Assembly (NCBI GenBank): GCA_015698045.1
Contig: BLAL01000172.1
Coordinates: 124,001 to 188,000 of the forward strand
Source of the DNA: Rhizophagus clarus
Lineage: Eukaryota; Glomeromycota; Glomeromycetes; Glomerales; Glomeraceae
Length of the DNA: 64,000 nucleotides
Direction of reading: 5' to 3'
Shown here: one piece after another, positions 1 to 12,529 of the stretch
Layout of the letters: each line of letters starts with the position of its first letter
How positions within the stretch are numbered: position 1 is the stretch's first letter
Program-made: the position numbers and the translations under genes
The notes under the pieces: model-generated
Told to the model about the DNA's origin: nothing
Databases searched by the model: none
What the model saw: the letters and a program-made list of their open reading frames with translations, nothing else

Positions 1-1857
1 CCAAGGAAATTATATAATTGGTTATATAGCTTATATCAAGAAAATATAATAGATATAATTTCTTATAACAATTTTAATTCTGTTTCTCAATTAAAAAAGA
101 AATCAATTGATATTTTGCAGATATTAAAAAGAGATATTTCTGAATTATTTATACTTCAAGTAAAAATGGAAACTATTTTTCAATTGAAAGAAATATCAAC
201 TAATGTTATTACTCAATTAAGAGAAATAACAGTTAATGATTTAAATGAAATACAACCTGGAATTGCTAATTATAAAGAGAGATTAAGACTAGAAGAATGG
301 ATTGAAAATGAAATTTACATTGAATTAGTAAGATGGATTAAAAGATTTCATATACTTCAAGGATTAATAATTAATAATTCACATATAATTGAAAGCAGTA
401 ATAAGGCTGCTGTTATTTTTACTGAAGTTCCTAAGGTAGTTTTGAGAAATAAATCTTATTTTGAAATAAGAAATCCGACAACAGAGTTGGAAAATAATTT
501 GATATCCAATAATATTTTCTCTATTAAAAATATTGAGTCTTTCCCATTTATTAATATTAATAATGATTTTAGGGATCAAGAAAACATTCATTTAACAGTC
601 AAATGCGAACAATATATAATAGTAATAAATAAGGATTGTATAAAACCATCAATAGAATTTAATAATTCTATAGAAGAAGCACTTAATAGTATGAGACCAT
701 TAAATGAGTTACATGATTTATTTAGTGAATATGGTTATTTATATCCTTTGAAAATTATTTTGGGAAAATCGCTTAAAAGTATTACTACCAGTAATTTTTT
801 TGGTACTTTTGAAAAAATTAATTTAAGATTACCAATGTTTATCGGATCCTTACATTCATATTTAAAGAATCTAAATATATCATATCTTATAACACAAAAT
901 GGAAATGTCATTAATAAAAATAATTTAAATGATTGGCTTCAAAATGCAAATGTAGATAAAGAGTTAGAGATTATTGAAATGGATGAAATAATTTCTTTTT
1001 ATGATATTCTTAATTTGGAGCAAAAGAGAAAAATTGACATTGTATTAAATGAGAACGATCATAAAAATTATAAAATTATAATGACTGGAATTAATGAACT
1101 AAAGGATTTAAATGATAATGACACCAAGCATTACAAGCGAATAGTTATAGATCCACCATTAAAGGATAAAAATTATGAAGTATTTGGATCAATAGTTGTA
1201 GAAAATAATCTGAAAATTGATAGTTTTATAAAATTCGGGTTATATGATACTAATGGATTTTCTACCATAATAGACACATCAAATAATAAAGATATTAATA
1301 TTTCAGAATGTTATATTTTATGGATTATTATTGGAAACCCTTTAAACTTATCAGTTTTCAGTCCAAATAATCGAGAATTTCAAGTTAATTACATTAACGA
1401 GTCTATTACTTTAAATCCTAATGAATCAATTTATAATGTTAAACCTTCTTTTCCTTTGTCACAAGAATACACTGTGCTTATAAATGCAAATTTCTCAATG
1501 ATAAATTATGAATATGACAATATTATCAAATTAATTGGATGGTCATATAATTCTATTGATTTTGAAATAAAATCAACATATGTTTCAAAATCAACATATG
1601 AGGATCCAATTATAGATTTACACATTTGTATATTACACTCAGATTACAAAAGTTTAAAGATTGATAATATAAAAATGGAGTGCTTGTTAGATTCATTTGG
1701 ATATGTTTTAACTGAAAAAAATTTGAATAAAGATTTATTCTATAAAATTGATAAATTTGATAATATTAAAGATGTTGTTAAACAATCTTTTATGGATGAT
1801 GATATCAAAATGCTTACTTTAAAAGGTAAAGTTTACTTGTATGCATTATATAATTAA
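1..1857 (+). CDS. Hypothetical protein, lineage-expanded family (5' partial)
   Basis: The frame is open from base 1, so the gene starts upstream of the window; a start near 115 would be a TTG codon and is not credible. About 618 residues are visible, ending in TAA. There is no signal peptide or membrane segment in the visible part. Recognisable blocks are MRPLNELHDLFSEYGYLYP near the middle, then HYKRI, NYEVFGSI, a FGLYDTNGFS-type block, ECYILWIIIGNP and LSVFSPNNREFQV. From memory, Rhizophagus has many proteins with this order of blocks, and some releases carry a DUF7431 or MACPF-associated label; I could not verify that. I see no catalytic motif. The coding frame is intact and the composition matches the host genes here, so it is probably a functional member. 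Function unknown. Confidence 0.75.
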   Translation, partial: PRKLYNWLYSLYQENIIDIISYNNFNSVSQLKKKSIDILQILKRDISELFILQVKMETIFQLKEISTNVITQLREITVNDLNEIQPGIANYKERLRLEEWIENEIYIELVRWIKRFHILQGLIINNSHIIESSNKAAVIFTEVPKVVLRNKSYFEIRNPTTELENNLISNNIFSIKNIESFPFININNDFRDQENIHLTVKCEQYIIVINKDCIKPSIEFNNSIEEALNSMRPLNELHDLFSEYGYLYPLKIILGKSLKSITTSNFFGTFEKINLRLPMFIGSLHSYLKNLNISYLITQNGNVINKNNLNDWLQNANVDKELEIIEMDEIISFYDILNLEQKRKIDIVLNENDHKNYKIIMTGINELKDLNDNDTKHYKRIVIDPPLKDKNYEVFGSIVVENNLKIDSFIKFGLYDTNGFSTIIDTSNNKDINISECYILWIIIGNPLNLSVFSPNNREFQVNYINESITLNPNESIYNVKPSFPLSQEYTVLINANFSMINYEYDNIIKLIGWSYNSIDFEIKSTYVSKSTYEDPIIDLHICILHSDYKSLKIDNIKMECLLDSFGYVLTEKNLNKDLFYKIDKFDNIKDVVKQSFMDDDIKMLTLKGKVYLYALYN

Positions 1858-1919
1858 TTTTTTTATATTAATATTATTAATGTTAAATAATAGTTAATGC
1901 AGAACTAAAAAGCAACATT

Positions 1920-2135
1920 GTGGAATTTACAAACGCACCAATTGGAAATAATCATACTACTGATGAATTTCAACCACAACCATATTATAGCAGTCGCTTA
2001 CTTGATTTTACTAGTAAAAAAATAAATGAAATTCTAGAAGATAGTGAATGCTTAGAACTTATAGTTGATATTAAACCAAGTGAAAAATTAAATGAAGCTG
2101 TACTAATAAGTGAATGTTTAGATTGTAAAATTTGA
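1920..2135 (+). pseudogene. Remnant of a kinase C-terminal tail
   Basis: A 71-codon open stretch contains YYSSRLLDFTSKK followed by LNEILEDSECLE and a final SECLDCKI. These phrases resemble the regulatory tails that follow the kinase domain in the expanded Rhizophagus kinase family (recalled, not searched). No kinase domain lies upstream: the preceding gene ends at 1857 in another family. There is no ATG; the frame begins after a stop with a GTG codon. The best reading is an orphan last exon left by a partial duplication or by loss of the kinase body. It could also be a misjudged 3' exon of a longer gene. Confidence 0.45.
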
Positions 2136-3204
2136 CAATATATATATATAAAGTAATTTTGCAATATCTGGCACGAAGTTAATTTATTTAATAATTATTT
2201 AGATATCGGAATATATGAAGATTAGCTAATTATTTAAGAACTTCTGTTAAGTTTTTCTTAAGCAGTATTTGATATCATGAATGTAATAAAAATTATTCAT
2301 TATTTTATTTTTTTCTAGAATTATTTAAACACTAAGAGTACTAGTAGTGAAATATCCGTAAGTTTCTCAGTTTGTAATTTAAATAATTCTTTTTTTTATA
2401 ACTTATTTATTTTACTTAAATTAGGCTAGGGTAATAAATATTTTTTTACAAATTTCTTAATTTGTAATTTAAAATAATTCTTTTTCTTTTTGTAAATTAT
2501 CCAACTATTAAATATAAATTGTCAAGTTTGATTTTATTACTAATATATTTGAATTAAAACTAATATCACTTGACTAAGTAATAGCCGTTACAAAGAAAGT
2601 GAATGTAAATCCTTTTTTTTATGTAATGTAGAAAAACTATGAAACTATGAAAAAGAATGAAATATGATAAAGATTATAAAATTATAATGAAAAGTTATGG
2701 AGAAAAACTTTTTTAAAAGAAAAAAAGGAAGATTAATCATTAGTAGTTTTTTTAAATATTTCATTTTGGTCATATTAGAAAATGGGTTTTGTCATAATGC
2801 AGATGCTGATGTATAATTTCAGGTTTTCTTGGTTGGAGATACTTTGCGAAATTTTAATGACTTCTTTTTGAACGTAATGAAGTAGGCCCATTAAAATCGC
2901 TGTTGTAGACCTTAAGGCTTTGTTAAGAGTTTGTCTTATTGACCAAATAGTTGTTATTTGGATTATGTCTCATTTATAACTGAAAATCTTTCGGTTCAGA
3001 CTTTCCTTTCACAAGAAAATCGAGAATTGACTCACCATCGACACTTTGTGATTTGTCTTATTACTACAATGTTTATGCCTATATCTGACATCATGTCAAG
3101 TCAAGATTCACCGTTGCGATAGGTTTAATAAAAGTAATGTTTACTTTATTATTGCCATTTTCAAAATTATTGAGAAAATCTGATTTGCGAGGTTGTTATG
3201 TGAT
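2136..3204. other. Gene-free AT-rich stretch
   Basis: No convincing exon on either strand. The first 600 bases are T-runs and short AT repeats. The rest, around 2820-3200, has more even composition but stops in all frames. I see no RNA gene or strong promoter signal. Confidence 0.5.
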
Positions 3205-3335
3205 TTTCATATTGAAAAAGTGAATCACTTTTATACACGAATTTTTAATATTTTTACACCAGATTTTTTTTCTGAATCATAAAATCCAATACATAATGCT
3301 ATTCTACTGAAAATTTCAATATATATATTAGAATA
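3205..3335 (+). repeat. Outlying copy of the AAAAGTGAATCACTTTT repeat
   Basis: It contains the palindrome at 3215-3232, then a T-rich tract, a GAATCATAAAATCCAATA block and a CTATTCTACTGAAAATTTC block. The same order of blocks recurs at 4560-5220 and, inverted, at 5270-5710. Confidence 0.6.
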
Positions 3336-4559
3336 AATGTGTATCTCGCAAGGGGCGATATGATTAAAATCTAGCATGATGCTAATATCATGTGATTTAC
3401 ATGATTTCAGTTTACATTTGTTTATCAGCTAGATCATCTTTTTTTTAAATGCACTCCTTTTTACAATCCCTCAACAAATATGCCAGTGTCTTAACGTAAG
3501 TTTTTTTTTTCTTTTTATTTTGCTTCTTACACTTTTGCTTCTTACACTTTATTCTTTACTAACTTTATTTTGTTTTTTTAGGACCTCTTTGGCTCCTTCG
3601 GTTTTACAATTAAGGTATGTTCAATATTATATGGCTCTGACTTCATATTCCTTCTTATTTCTTAATTTATTCTTATATTCTGTTCATTGTTTTACATTTC
3701 GTATTTCATTTTTTTTAGGTCTTTTGGTTTTCTCTGCAGTTAAGGTATGACTCTTTTATTTTTTTATTTTCGTTTGTTAATTACATATATATTCCATTCA
3801 CTACTAATTATTTCATCTTTTGTCTTAAGGGTTTGATTTTATTTCCCTTCCATTATTGTTCTTCTTTTAGCTTACCTTTTTTATTTTATTTTTCCATTCT
3901 TCCTTCATTTTTCATTCTCTTTTTCATTTCCTCTTCATTTATTTCGTCCCATTTCACCTCTCTATCGTTCTTTTCGTTCACTTTCATTTATTTCATTTTC
4001 CTTCCACTTTCCCTTCATTTGTTTCATTCCATCTCATTTCTCCTTCATTTGTTTCGTTCCATTCTTCCCTTCGTTTCTTTCACTCCCTTTTACTACTCTT
4101 TTTGTTGTTTTGTTCCCTTTTACTGGCCATTCTTTTTCATTCACTTCCTCATTTATTTTGTCCTTTTTACTTACGCATTTCCTCTTCTTTATTATTGTAA
4201 CTCTTTCTTTTTACTGATTTCTCTTCCATACCAAAAATAAATATTCCAGACAGTGTGAATTTGGTGATGTTTTATTTTTTTAATCAATAAAACATATGAT
4301 ATATTAAACTAATGAATTGTTTTAACTTGCAAATAAAATTTCATTACATAAATTTGAATAAATGTTTTTTTGCAAAAAAATTTTTTATTTATCATAACAT
4401 TAAAAAAAAATTAACCAATCAAAAAATTTAAATTAAACCACGTGATAAAATGTGAAATTTAAGCATTATTGCGAGATTTAAGCATCATATAGGGGTGCTA
4501 TATCTAAATTTACCCTATATATTATATTGAAAATTGCGTTTTTTTGCATTTTACCATAT
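3336..4559. other. Pyrimidine-rich tract with splice-like signals
   Basis: The + strand of 3500-4240 is almost pure C/T, so long open frames there are composition artefacts, not genes. At 3490-3840 two short islands rich in CTTTGG and ending in TTAAG each precede a GTATG and are separated by T-tracts ending in AG, so they look like microexons or diverged tandem repeats. A weak ORF on 3833-4240 is rejected as low complexity. Nothing else is recognisable. Confidence 0.35.
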
Positions 4560-5220
4560 TTTTGATTTTTTAAAAGTGAATCACTTTTCTAGGCGAATTT
4601 TTATTATTTTGTCAGTTTTTTTTTGTGAATCATAAAGTTTGATGTATAATGCTATTCTACTGAAAATTTCAATACATACTTATTAAGAAAAAATTTTTTT
4701 TTTCCGCATTTTTCTGCATTTTCATGTATTTTTACTATGTTTTTAAAAGTGAATCACCTTTCTAGAGGAATTTTAAATAATTTTGTGCTGGATTTTTTTC
4801 ATGAATCGTAAAATTCAATTTATAACATTATTCCACTGAAAATTTCAGCACATACTTTATAATGAAAAATTGATTTTTTCTTCATTTTACTGCATTTTTA
4901 CTGTTTTTGGAATTTATTAAAATAAAGTAAATCACTTTTCTAGGAGAATGTTTAATATTTTTGTATTATGTTTTTTTTGTGAATTATATGTTTCAATGTA
5001 TAATGCTGCTATTCTACTGAAAGATTTAGCACATATTTTATAAAAAAAAACCTGCTTTTTTTTGTTTTAAATACAAATAGTATATTGATATATAACTGTG
5101 AATCAATTTCATTACATATATTTATAAAATTTTTTAAACCAGAATTTTTATAAATCCTGAAATTCAATGTCAGAATTATTATATGAAGAATTTTGATGCA
5201 TATTTATTTATAAGATAGTT
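4560..5220 (+). repeat. Direct array of the palindrome-bearing repeat
   Basis: About four diverged units of roughly 170-180 bp. Each has a palindrome of the AAAAGTGAATCACTTTT type (4572-4588, 4745-4761, near 4925, last one decayed), a TAGGCGAATTTT-type spacer, a T-run, a GTGAATCATAAA block and CTATTCTACTGAAAATTTC. Confidence 0.7.
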
Positions 5221-5269
5221 TATTATTGCATTATATTATTTTGATATAAATGATTGTTGAATATTGAGA

Positions 5270-5710
5270 TTCTCTGTAAAATATTCTGTCATTAAATTTT
5301 ATGATTCATAAAAATATCTGGTACAAAAATATTAAAAATCACCTAGAAAAGTGATTCACTTTTAAAAACAGTAAAAATGCAGGAAAATGCAGACAAATAC
5401 GGAAAAATATTTTTCTAACATATAAAGTATGTATTGAAACTTTCAGTGGAATAACATTATACATCGAACTTTATGATTCACAAAAAATCTAGATACAAAA
5501 ACGCCTAGAAAAGCGATTTACTTAAAAATCGAAAAATGTGGTAAAAATGCAAAAAAATGCAGAGAATTGCAATTTTTAAATATAAAATATGTATTGGAAC
5601 TTTCAGTAGAATACAGTAGTATCATGTATTGAATTTTACGATTCACGAAAAAAATCCGGTATAAAAATATTAAAAATTCGCGTAAAAAAGTGCAAAATCG
5701 GATTTTCTCA
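5270..5710 (-). repeat. Inverted copies of the palindrome-bearing repeat
   Basis: Three units run in the opposite sense to the 4560-5220 array: a TTTCAGT(A/G)GAATA block, then a TTTATGATTCA-type block, then the palindrome (5347-5363 AAAAGTGATTCACTTTT, then decayed near 5508 and 5675). Together the two arrays form a large imperfect inverted repeat centred near 5245. Confidence 0.65.
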
Positions 5711-7710
5711 ATAATTTTGAAAACGGCAATAAATTAATTGTATGTTGTTATAGTAGTATTTTAGTATTTTAGCATGAATTTTTATTTAAAAATAATTTTT
5801 TTTTTCAAAAATAAATTAAGTACCGTATACTAACCATTGCAAGTTGCAACCAATAAATTTACCTCTTAAATGGGAACTTTTGAATTTTTCGATACTTTAA
5901 TTTTTAAATAGATGATTTCGATGGATCTTATTCACTCAGCAGTGATTTCTTTTGTTGAATTTCGGGTAAAGCTGTGAATGTGATATATCGTGTTCACTGT
6001 TCACTGGCATTAGAAAGAAGTTTTCTATTTCATATTTAATTTTTTTTTTTGTATATAAATAAATATTTTTTTTTTTTCAACTGGAAAGAATGTCAATTTT
6101 CTTTTAAAAAAATGTTTTCGGGAGATCAGATCTTTTAAATAGCTATAATCATTACAATCTTTTTTTTTTTTTAGAAAAATTTCGTATGTTTCATGAGTCT
6201 AGCATGGCAAAATTTCTTTTTTAAGAAATAATTTTTTAAGGGAAAGAGGAGTGTATCTTTCTATGCAATCGATTTAGCAAAAGAAATTATCAAGAAAATT
6301 CTAAAATTTAATTTAATGTAAGATTTTAAAATTTTGGCGGAGTGGAATTTTCTTTATTTTAAATAAAGGATTTAATATTTTTTTATTGGATTAAAAAAAT
6401 TTACTTCGGTTTTTTTTTTTTTTGTTAACATAGTGCGGAAAAAAAGATTGTTACGATATATTTGTAAGACATATCTATAAGGGAGATAAATCGATGTTCA
6501 ATGTTTGTTTTTGTGTACTGTAATATGCACAAATTTTTTTTTTATAATATACGTAGGGAGGGTGGGGTCACTATCTATAAATATGAACAAGCTTAAAAAT
6601 TATTAATATCTGTTCAAACAACGGATCCAAGTTCTAATAACCGAATATTTGCACCTAAACTTTTTACTTGTACTCTTTTGCATTAATAAAAATTTTTATG
6701 GCTGCTAGATCATTTTTAACTGGAATTTAAATTTGGTCGAAATTAATGCATTATAACAAATTTAAATCTTAATTTCAGACAGAATTAATATTTGGCCGCT
6801 TAAATTCAGTTAACAGATATCTTGACTTGTCAATATTAATCGGTTTCAAGCTTTGTTTATTCTGCTAATTTCTTGAAGTTTCTAACCGGAAATTCTAAAG
6901 TTAATTTAGAACTGTATGTAGAAATACAAAAATTCGTCCAAAGAATTCTAGTAGACAATTAGATGATTTTTGATTAATCATATGAAGTAAAAATTGGTCA
7001 AGTTTCAGGATAAAAGTTTTATTTGATAATTTAAAACAATGTACAATTTACATGGACAATTGAATTATCAAACAGAGTGAATGTATCGTTAAAAGTAGAA
7101 AAAGAAAATATATTAAAATTTCCATAATGAAATGATGTTTGTAGATATAATACAGATATTTTAATACTTACTGTGCACTTGATAAAAATTTGGCGATGAA
7201 TATCCCAAATCAATAAGTTTAACCTGACGATAAAGAAAAAAATATAACGATAAATTGATGACCCATTTTTGTGAAAAGATTAATAAATTGATAAACAAGA
7301 GAATAGGAAAGATAAATAAATTATTTATTGTAAAAACATTATAATGTAATACCTTTTATTATAAGTATTTATGTAATAAAATAAGAGCATTAAACCGCGA
7401 ATTTATCGAAGAGAATATTCACTTCTACGTCTAGATTCTCAATATGTTTTCAATAAATGATCCAATTGGTAATTGCAACATTTATTTCATTCAATCCAAA
7501 GAATTACTACGATTTAATAACATAAAACATTTCTGTCTTACTGATTTTACTAATTTATTTGGCTAACAGTAAAAAGTTTTTGACATACGAAATAAAATAC
7601 TCATTTAATATAATTCAATGATACGCAGACTACAAATTCAATAGTGAAAAAATATCAAAAATATCTTAAAACATTAAATGATACATGAGATATACTAATT
7701 TTGATTAAAG
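5711..7710. other. Gene-poor stretch before the hAT element
   Basis: Mostly T/A runs and stop-rich sequence. The only gene-like signal is on the minus strand at 7172-7223: 52 bases open in one frame, preceded by a pyrimidine tract ending in CAG and followed by GTAAGT. It reads VKLIDLGYSSPNFYQVH, but no partner exons could be joined to it. I would not call a gene here. Confidence 0.35.
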
Positions 7711-7811
7711 TAGGGAATTTAATTGTCTCTAAACCTTTAATCATTAATGGATTATTTTATGGTGAGTGTGATCGATCAAAATCGATTAATAATGTTTGAT
7801 CGATCAAGTTT

Positions 7812-7955
7812 ATACTTGCCGCCCATTCAAATGGGATGGCAGTCCCATCCCATCCCAATCCCATCCCATCCCAATCCCAAATCCCATTCCCATTCCAATC
7901 CCAAATCCCATTCCCAATCCCATCCCAAATCCCAAATCCCATCCCAAATCCCATT
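7812..7955 (+). repeat. CCCATCC/CCCAAT minisatellite, left arm
   Basis: About 20 short C-rich words of 6-7 bases (CCCATCC, CCAAATC, CCCATTC) follow TACTTGCCGCCCATT. Open frames across it are artefacts of the repeat. Confidence 0.8.
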
Positions 7956-8189
7956 TGAATATACAATAAATATTTATGAATTTTGTTATTTTTTTAAGAA
8001 TAAAATTTTTTTCTTTTACTGTTTATCTTTAAAAAAATTTATTTTTTGGCACTTTTAGTGATATTTTATTATTTCTTTATAATTTTTTTTATATTTAATG
8101 ATTTGCAAATATTGTTATATTAGATATTCATAGCCCAATAATTAAAAATACTGTATATTAATAAATTTAAATTTAGAATTAAAATTTTT

Positions 8190-8910
8190 TTTTTAAGTGC
8201 TAAGCCTTTTTTATTGAATAAAAAGCCATTTTGTTAAATACTAAGCTTAGCCACTTTTTGTTAAATACTGAATTCTTGGTAATTTTGATACATTTTTTAT
8301 TAAATATTAAGTATTTTTTATTAAATATTAAGTATTTTTTATTAAATATTAAGTATTTTTTATTAAATATTAAGTATTTTTTATTAAATATTAAGTATTT
8401 TTTTTATTAAATATTAAGTATTTTTTATTAAATATTAAGTATTTTTAATTAAATATTAAGTATTTTTAATTAAATATTAAGTATTTTTTATTAAATATTA
8501 AGTATTTTTAATTAAATATTAAGTATTTTTAATTAAATACTAAGTATTTTTTATTAAATACTGTTCTTTCTTTTATTAATAATTTTATTAAATATTAAAC
8601 CATTTTTGTTAATATTTTTATTAAATACCAAGCCTTTTTTGTTAATAATATTATTTAATACTAAGCCTTTTTTTGTTAATAATATTATTAAATAATAAGC
8701 CTTTTTTTTGTTAATAATAATATTATTAAATAATAAGCCTTCTTTGTTAATATTATTAAATACTAAGCATTTTTATCAAAAATTAAACCACTTTTTATTT
8801 TTATTAAATACTAAACCTTTTTTGTTAATAATTTTATTAATACTAAGCATTTTTATCAAACATCAAGCCACTTTTTATTTTATTAAATATTAAATCATTT
8901 TCTGTTAAAT
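8190..8910 (+). repeat. Tandem TTAAATATTAAGTATTTTT repeat block
   Basis: The core at about 8283-8560 has some 13 near-identical units of 20-24 bases. The flanks to 8910 hold looser variants with AAGCCTTTTTTGTTAATA. It lies inside the hAT element between its left arm and the transposase. At 9080-9240 a related set of AATTTGGCTTA words recurs. Confidence 0.8.
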
Positions 8911-9425
8911 ATTTAGTTTTATTATTTATTAAAGTAGAAAATTATTTATAAATTAACTAAAAATCAAATATAAATATCTGCTATTAACATTAATTATGAA
9001 TTAGTTTTAAATCAGAATATTTATAATTACTTTTTATTTTAATTAATAGTTTTTTTGTTAAATAATACATCTAAAATATTAGTATAACTTGGCTTTATTT
9101 TAACAATTTGGCTTAGTTTTAATAATTTGACTTATTCTGATGATTTGGCTTGTTAAAATTTCCTGTATTATTTAATTGCAATAATTTGGCTTAGCTTTAA
9201 TATTTTGGCTTAATTTCAATTATTTGGCTTAAATCTTTTTACATCACTTATTTTACTTATAATAAAATAAATATAAATATAGCTAACCAAAAATGTAATT
9301 AATCCATTTTTTTTGAAAAAAATAAACACAATTTTTTTTTTAATAATTACAAAATTTTGAAAATAGATGTTAGTATAATTGTATTTCTTTACTTTATAGA
9401 TACTAACTAAAAGTTTAATTAATAG

Positions 9426-11878
9426 AGCGCTGAAAGTAGTACTTTAGATAATACAAATATTATTTTAGATGATGATTTAAATTATTTAAATATTAATTTA
9501 GATGATACAAGTACTATTTTAGATGATGCAGAAAATTCAATTCAAAGAAAATTGGGTAAAAAAAAGGATAAAGTATGGGATTACTTTAATGTTATAGATA
9601 TTCCAAACAATCCTCATAAGGGAGCAACATGTAAATATTGCTCACAATCCTGAAAACGTGGAAAGCCAATTGAAATGAAATCACACTTGGCTTTAAGATG
9701 CCCCAAGGTTACACATAGCGTCAAAATGGAATATTTGTATGCAATGTCAAGTGAAGATATTCCTAAACAATCTACTAATAATAGGAAAAATAATAGCAAT
9801 GAAATTGATATTGCAAAAGTTAATAAAACTCTAATACGCTTTTTTGTATGCTGTGGAATACCTTTTTCTGTTGTTGATTCTCCCTTTTTTCAAGATTTTG
9901 TGAAAAGTTTATGCTTTGAATATGAATTACCAAAATGGACTGCTTTATCAACTACTTACTTGAATGAAGAAGCAGCTAATATATTGCTAAAAATTGAAGA
10001 AGAATTGCATGAATCAAGAAATTTGACTTTAGGTTAGGATTTTTTAATTTTACTATTATATATCTATTAAAGTATTAATATAATTTTTATTATTAGGAAT
10101 TGATTCATGAACCAGTCCATTAGGACAAAGTATTTATGCATTCATAATTATAACTCCTAATTGACGCTAATATATATATTCAATTGAGGATTTCTCATTT
10201 CAGCATCATACAAATGAATTTAATGAAAAGCAACTGCTTAAAGTTATTGAAGATGTAGGAAAAGACAAATTTATAGCAGTTATTTCAGATGGAGAGGCTG
10301 CAATACAATCAGCCAAGAGAAGGGTAACTAATAAGTATCCACATATAATGCCAATCAGATGTATAGCCCATCATATTAATTTAGTTACTAAAGATATAAT
10401 TTCAATTGAATGGGCAAAAAAAACACTTCAAAATTGTCAAAAAATTGTTTCATTTTTCCATGATGTGCATCGAGCTGGAGCTATATTGCATAATGAAATT
10501 AAAAATTCTTTTTCTAAGGGAAATTTAAAATCATCAGTTAAAACATGTTGGAGTACAGTATAGGATGTTTGTGAATCAATTTTACGTCAAGAAAATAGCA
10601 TTAAATTTGTTAGTATTCTTTACTATTTTATTTTATCTTTGCTTTTTTTTATATACTAATATATTTTTAATTTACTTAATAAAGATTCTTAGTGAACAGC
10701 CTGATATTTTTGTTAATGCTATTAAAACTAAAGCTATTATTCAAAATAGACAATTTTGGCATGATGTTGAACAATTAAAAATGATATTAGGTCCTGCAAA
10801 AAATGTTGTAAAAGCTCTTGAGCTCAATACAACTACATTGGCTGACTGCTTTATTGAATTACTTAAAATGGCACAAGCAATCTCAGCAATTTCTTTTAAA
10901 AATCATGATTTTAAACAAAAATGTATTGCTATCTTCAATAAAAGATGGAAAGAATTTGACATTAATATATATATGTTAGCTTTTTTTCTTCATCCAAAAT
11001 ATCGAGGTAAGAATATCAATAATATTATTTAATAGTCTAAATTTATGTAACTAATATATTTATAATATAAATTTTTAGCAACTTGTTTTCAGCAAAATAT
11101 TTTTAAAAGTGTTATAATGAGAGAAGCCATTAATATTTGGAAAAATCAGTGTGGTGGTGGAAAAGAAAGTTCTAATTATTTACTTATACAACTTGGTATA
11201 TATCGAAATAAAGAACCACCTTTTGATGATCCATATGTGGTGGGTATCAGTACTCCTATTAATTGGTGGACATCTGTAGAACTAAAAAAAGGAGAAGATC
11301 CTATTAGGAAACTTGCATTAAGAATGCATGGAATTATGCCTCATAATGCAGATTGTGAAATAGTTTTTTCCATATTAGGATGGTTTCTTAGTAAACGACG
11401 TACTAAGTAAGTAAATTTGGAATATTCAAACATTAAATTTTTTAGTTATTTCATTTAATATTTTGCTTTTATAATAGAATTAACATCAAACGGCTTCAAG
11501 CAATGGCGCAAATGCATTCATATCTTATAATGATTGCAAAATCAGAGCTGAAATATATAAATGATGAAATAACTTTAGAAGAGCTTGACCAAACATTAAA
11601 TCAAGTTGCATTGTCAATAAATAATGGAATTGATTTATTTGATGATGAAAATGATGAAAATCTTGTTAATTTTGAAGATATTAATGAGATTGAAGAAGCT
11701 GTAGATTTAGAGGGAGTAAATAATAATGAACTAGAAATTACAAATTTTATTGATTTATCAACAAGTTTATTAAATAATAGAGAAGATGAAAAAGATGAGG
11801 AAGTAAGTATAATGAAACCATGGAGACTTAAATTTTGATGTTGATGAATTAATAGATAGGTTTGAAGAGTCAATTTAA
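9426..11878 (+). pseudogene. hAT transposase (BED finger plus hAT dimerisation region), broken
   Basis: The start of the ORF is a BED zinc finger: VWDYFNV, then CKYC with a following HLALRC ligand pair. After a long middle region come the hAT C-terminal features, WWTSVELKKGEDPIRKLA and CEIVFSILGWFLSKRRTK, then an acidic tail. Introns with good consensus can be placed at 10035-10096, 10608-10687, 11007-11079 and 11410-11478. In-frame stops fall at 9651, 10108, 10162, 10168 and 10561, three of them at positions where a tryptophan would fit, and the last ~25 codons are frameshifted near 11810. An intron acceptor at 9425 implies a missing or short upstream exon. The protein would catalyse cut-and-paste transposition; this copy cannot make it without readthrough. 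Confidence 0.85.
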
Positions 11879-12123
11879 TTATTTATTTTTATCATTTACA
11901 AAATATTGTATTTTATAGATTATTATTATTTATATATATCTTTTTTATTTTATCAATATATTAGAATTTTTTTACAATTCATAGACATACATTTTATTTT
12001 TTATTTTTTATTATAAAGGTTTATAATTTTGTAATAAAAAATATATTTTTATAATAAAAAAACTTTTAATAATAAAAAAAATCAAATTAATTGGAGAACA
12101 TGGAATATGGGATATGGGATGTA

Positions 12124-12528
12124 TACATGAAGTCGAAATTAAAACCCAAAAGTCGAAATATTTCGACTTGGGAAGGTCAAAAGTCGAAATTAAAGTCGAA
12201 ATAGTCGAAATTACGTCATAGTCATAATTATAATTTAATACCAAATTTTAAACGTGAATAACTCCGTCAATATTGATGCTACAGATATGCAGCACATATC
12301 CTTGGAATCCTCTCGATGAGCTGAATCCAACCGCGTCATGATCATAAAAATCGGATCACTGGATGCGGAGATCGTTAACTTTGAATTTTAATATTATTGT
12401 TTACTATAAAAATCACATGACTTTGAACTAATTTCGGCCATTTCGACTTTTGGAGGGGCTCAGGTCGAAATCATTTCGACCATTTCGACCATTTCGGGGT
12501 CGAAATTAACCAATTTCGGTTTCATGTA
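12124..12528. mobile_element. 405-bp MITE nested in the hAT right arm
   Basis: Inverted ends TACATGAAGTCGAAATT and TACATGAAACCGAAATT (on opposite strands) are flanked by TA on both sides (12122-12123, 12529-12530), the signature of Tc1/mariner-type mobilisation. It interrupts the GGGATATGGG minisatellite, which continues on both sides, so it arrived after the hAT element. TCGAAAT words are scattered near both ends. No coding capacity. Confidence 0.7.
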
Positions 12529-12529
12529 T

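Noticed and set aside
3520..4240. Two open frames of 76 and 135 codons rich in F, L and S.
   Set aside because: The + strand is a C/T tract, so open frames are expected by composition alone.
7172..7223. Isolated exon-like segment on the minus strand (VKLIDLGYSSPNF).
   Set aside because: Good splice-like borders but no neighbouring exons in either direction, so not called as a gene.
7747..8058. Pro/His/Ser-rich frame and its minus-strand Gly/Trp-rich partner.
   Set aside because: Both are translations of the CCCATCC minisatellite.
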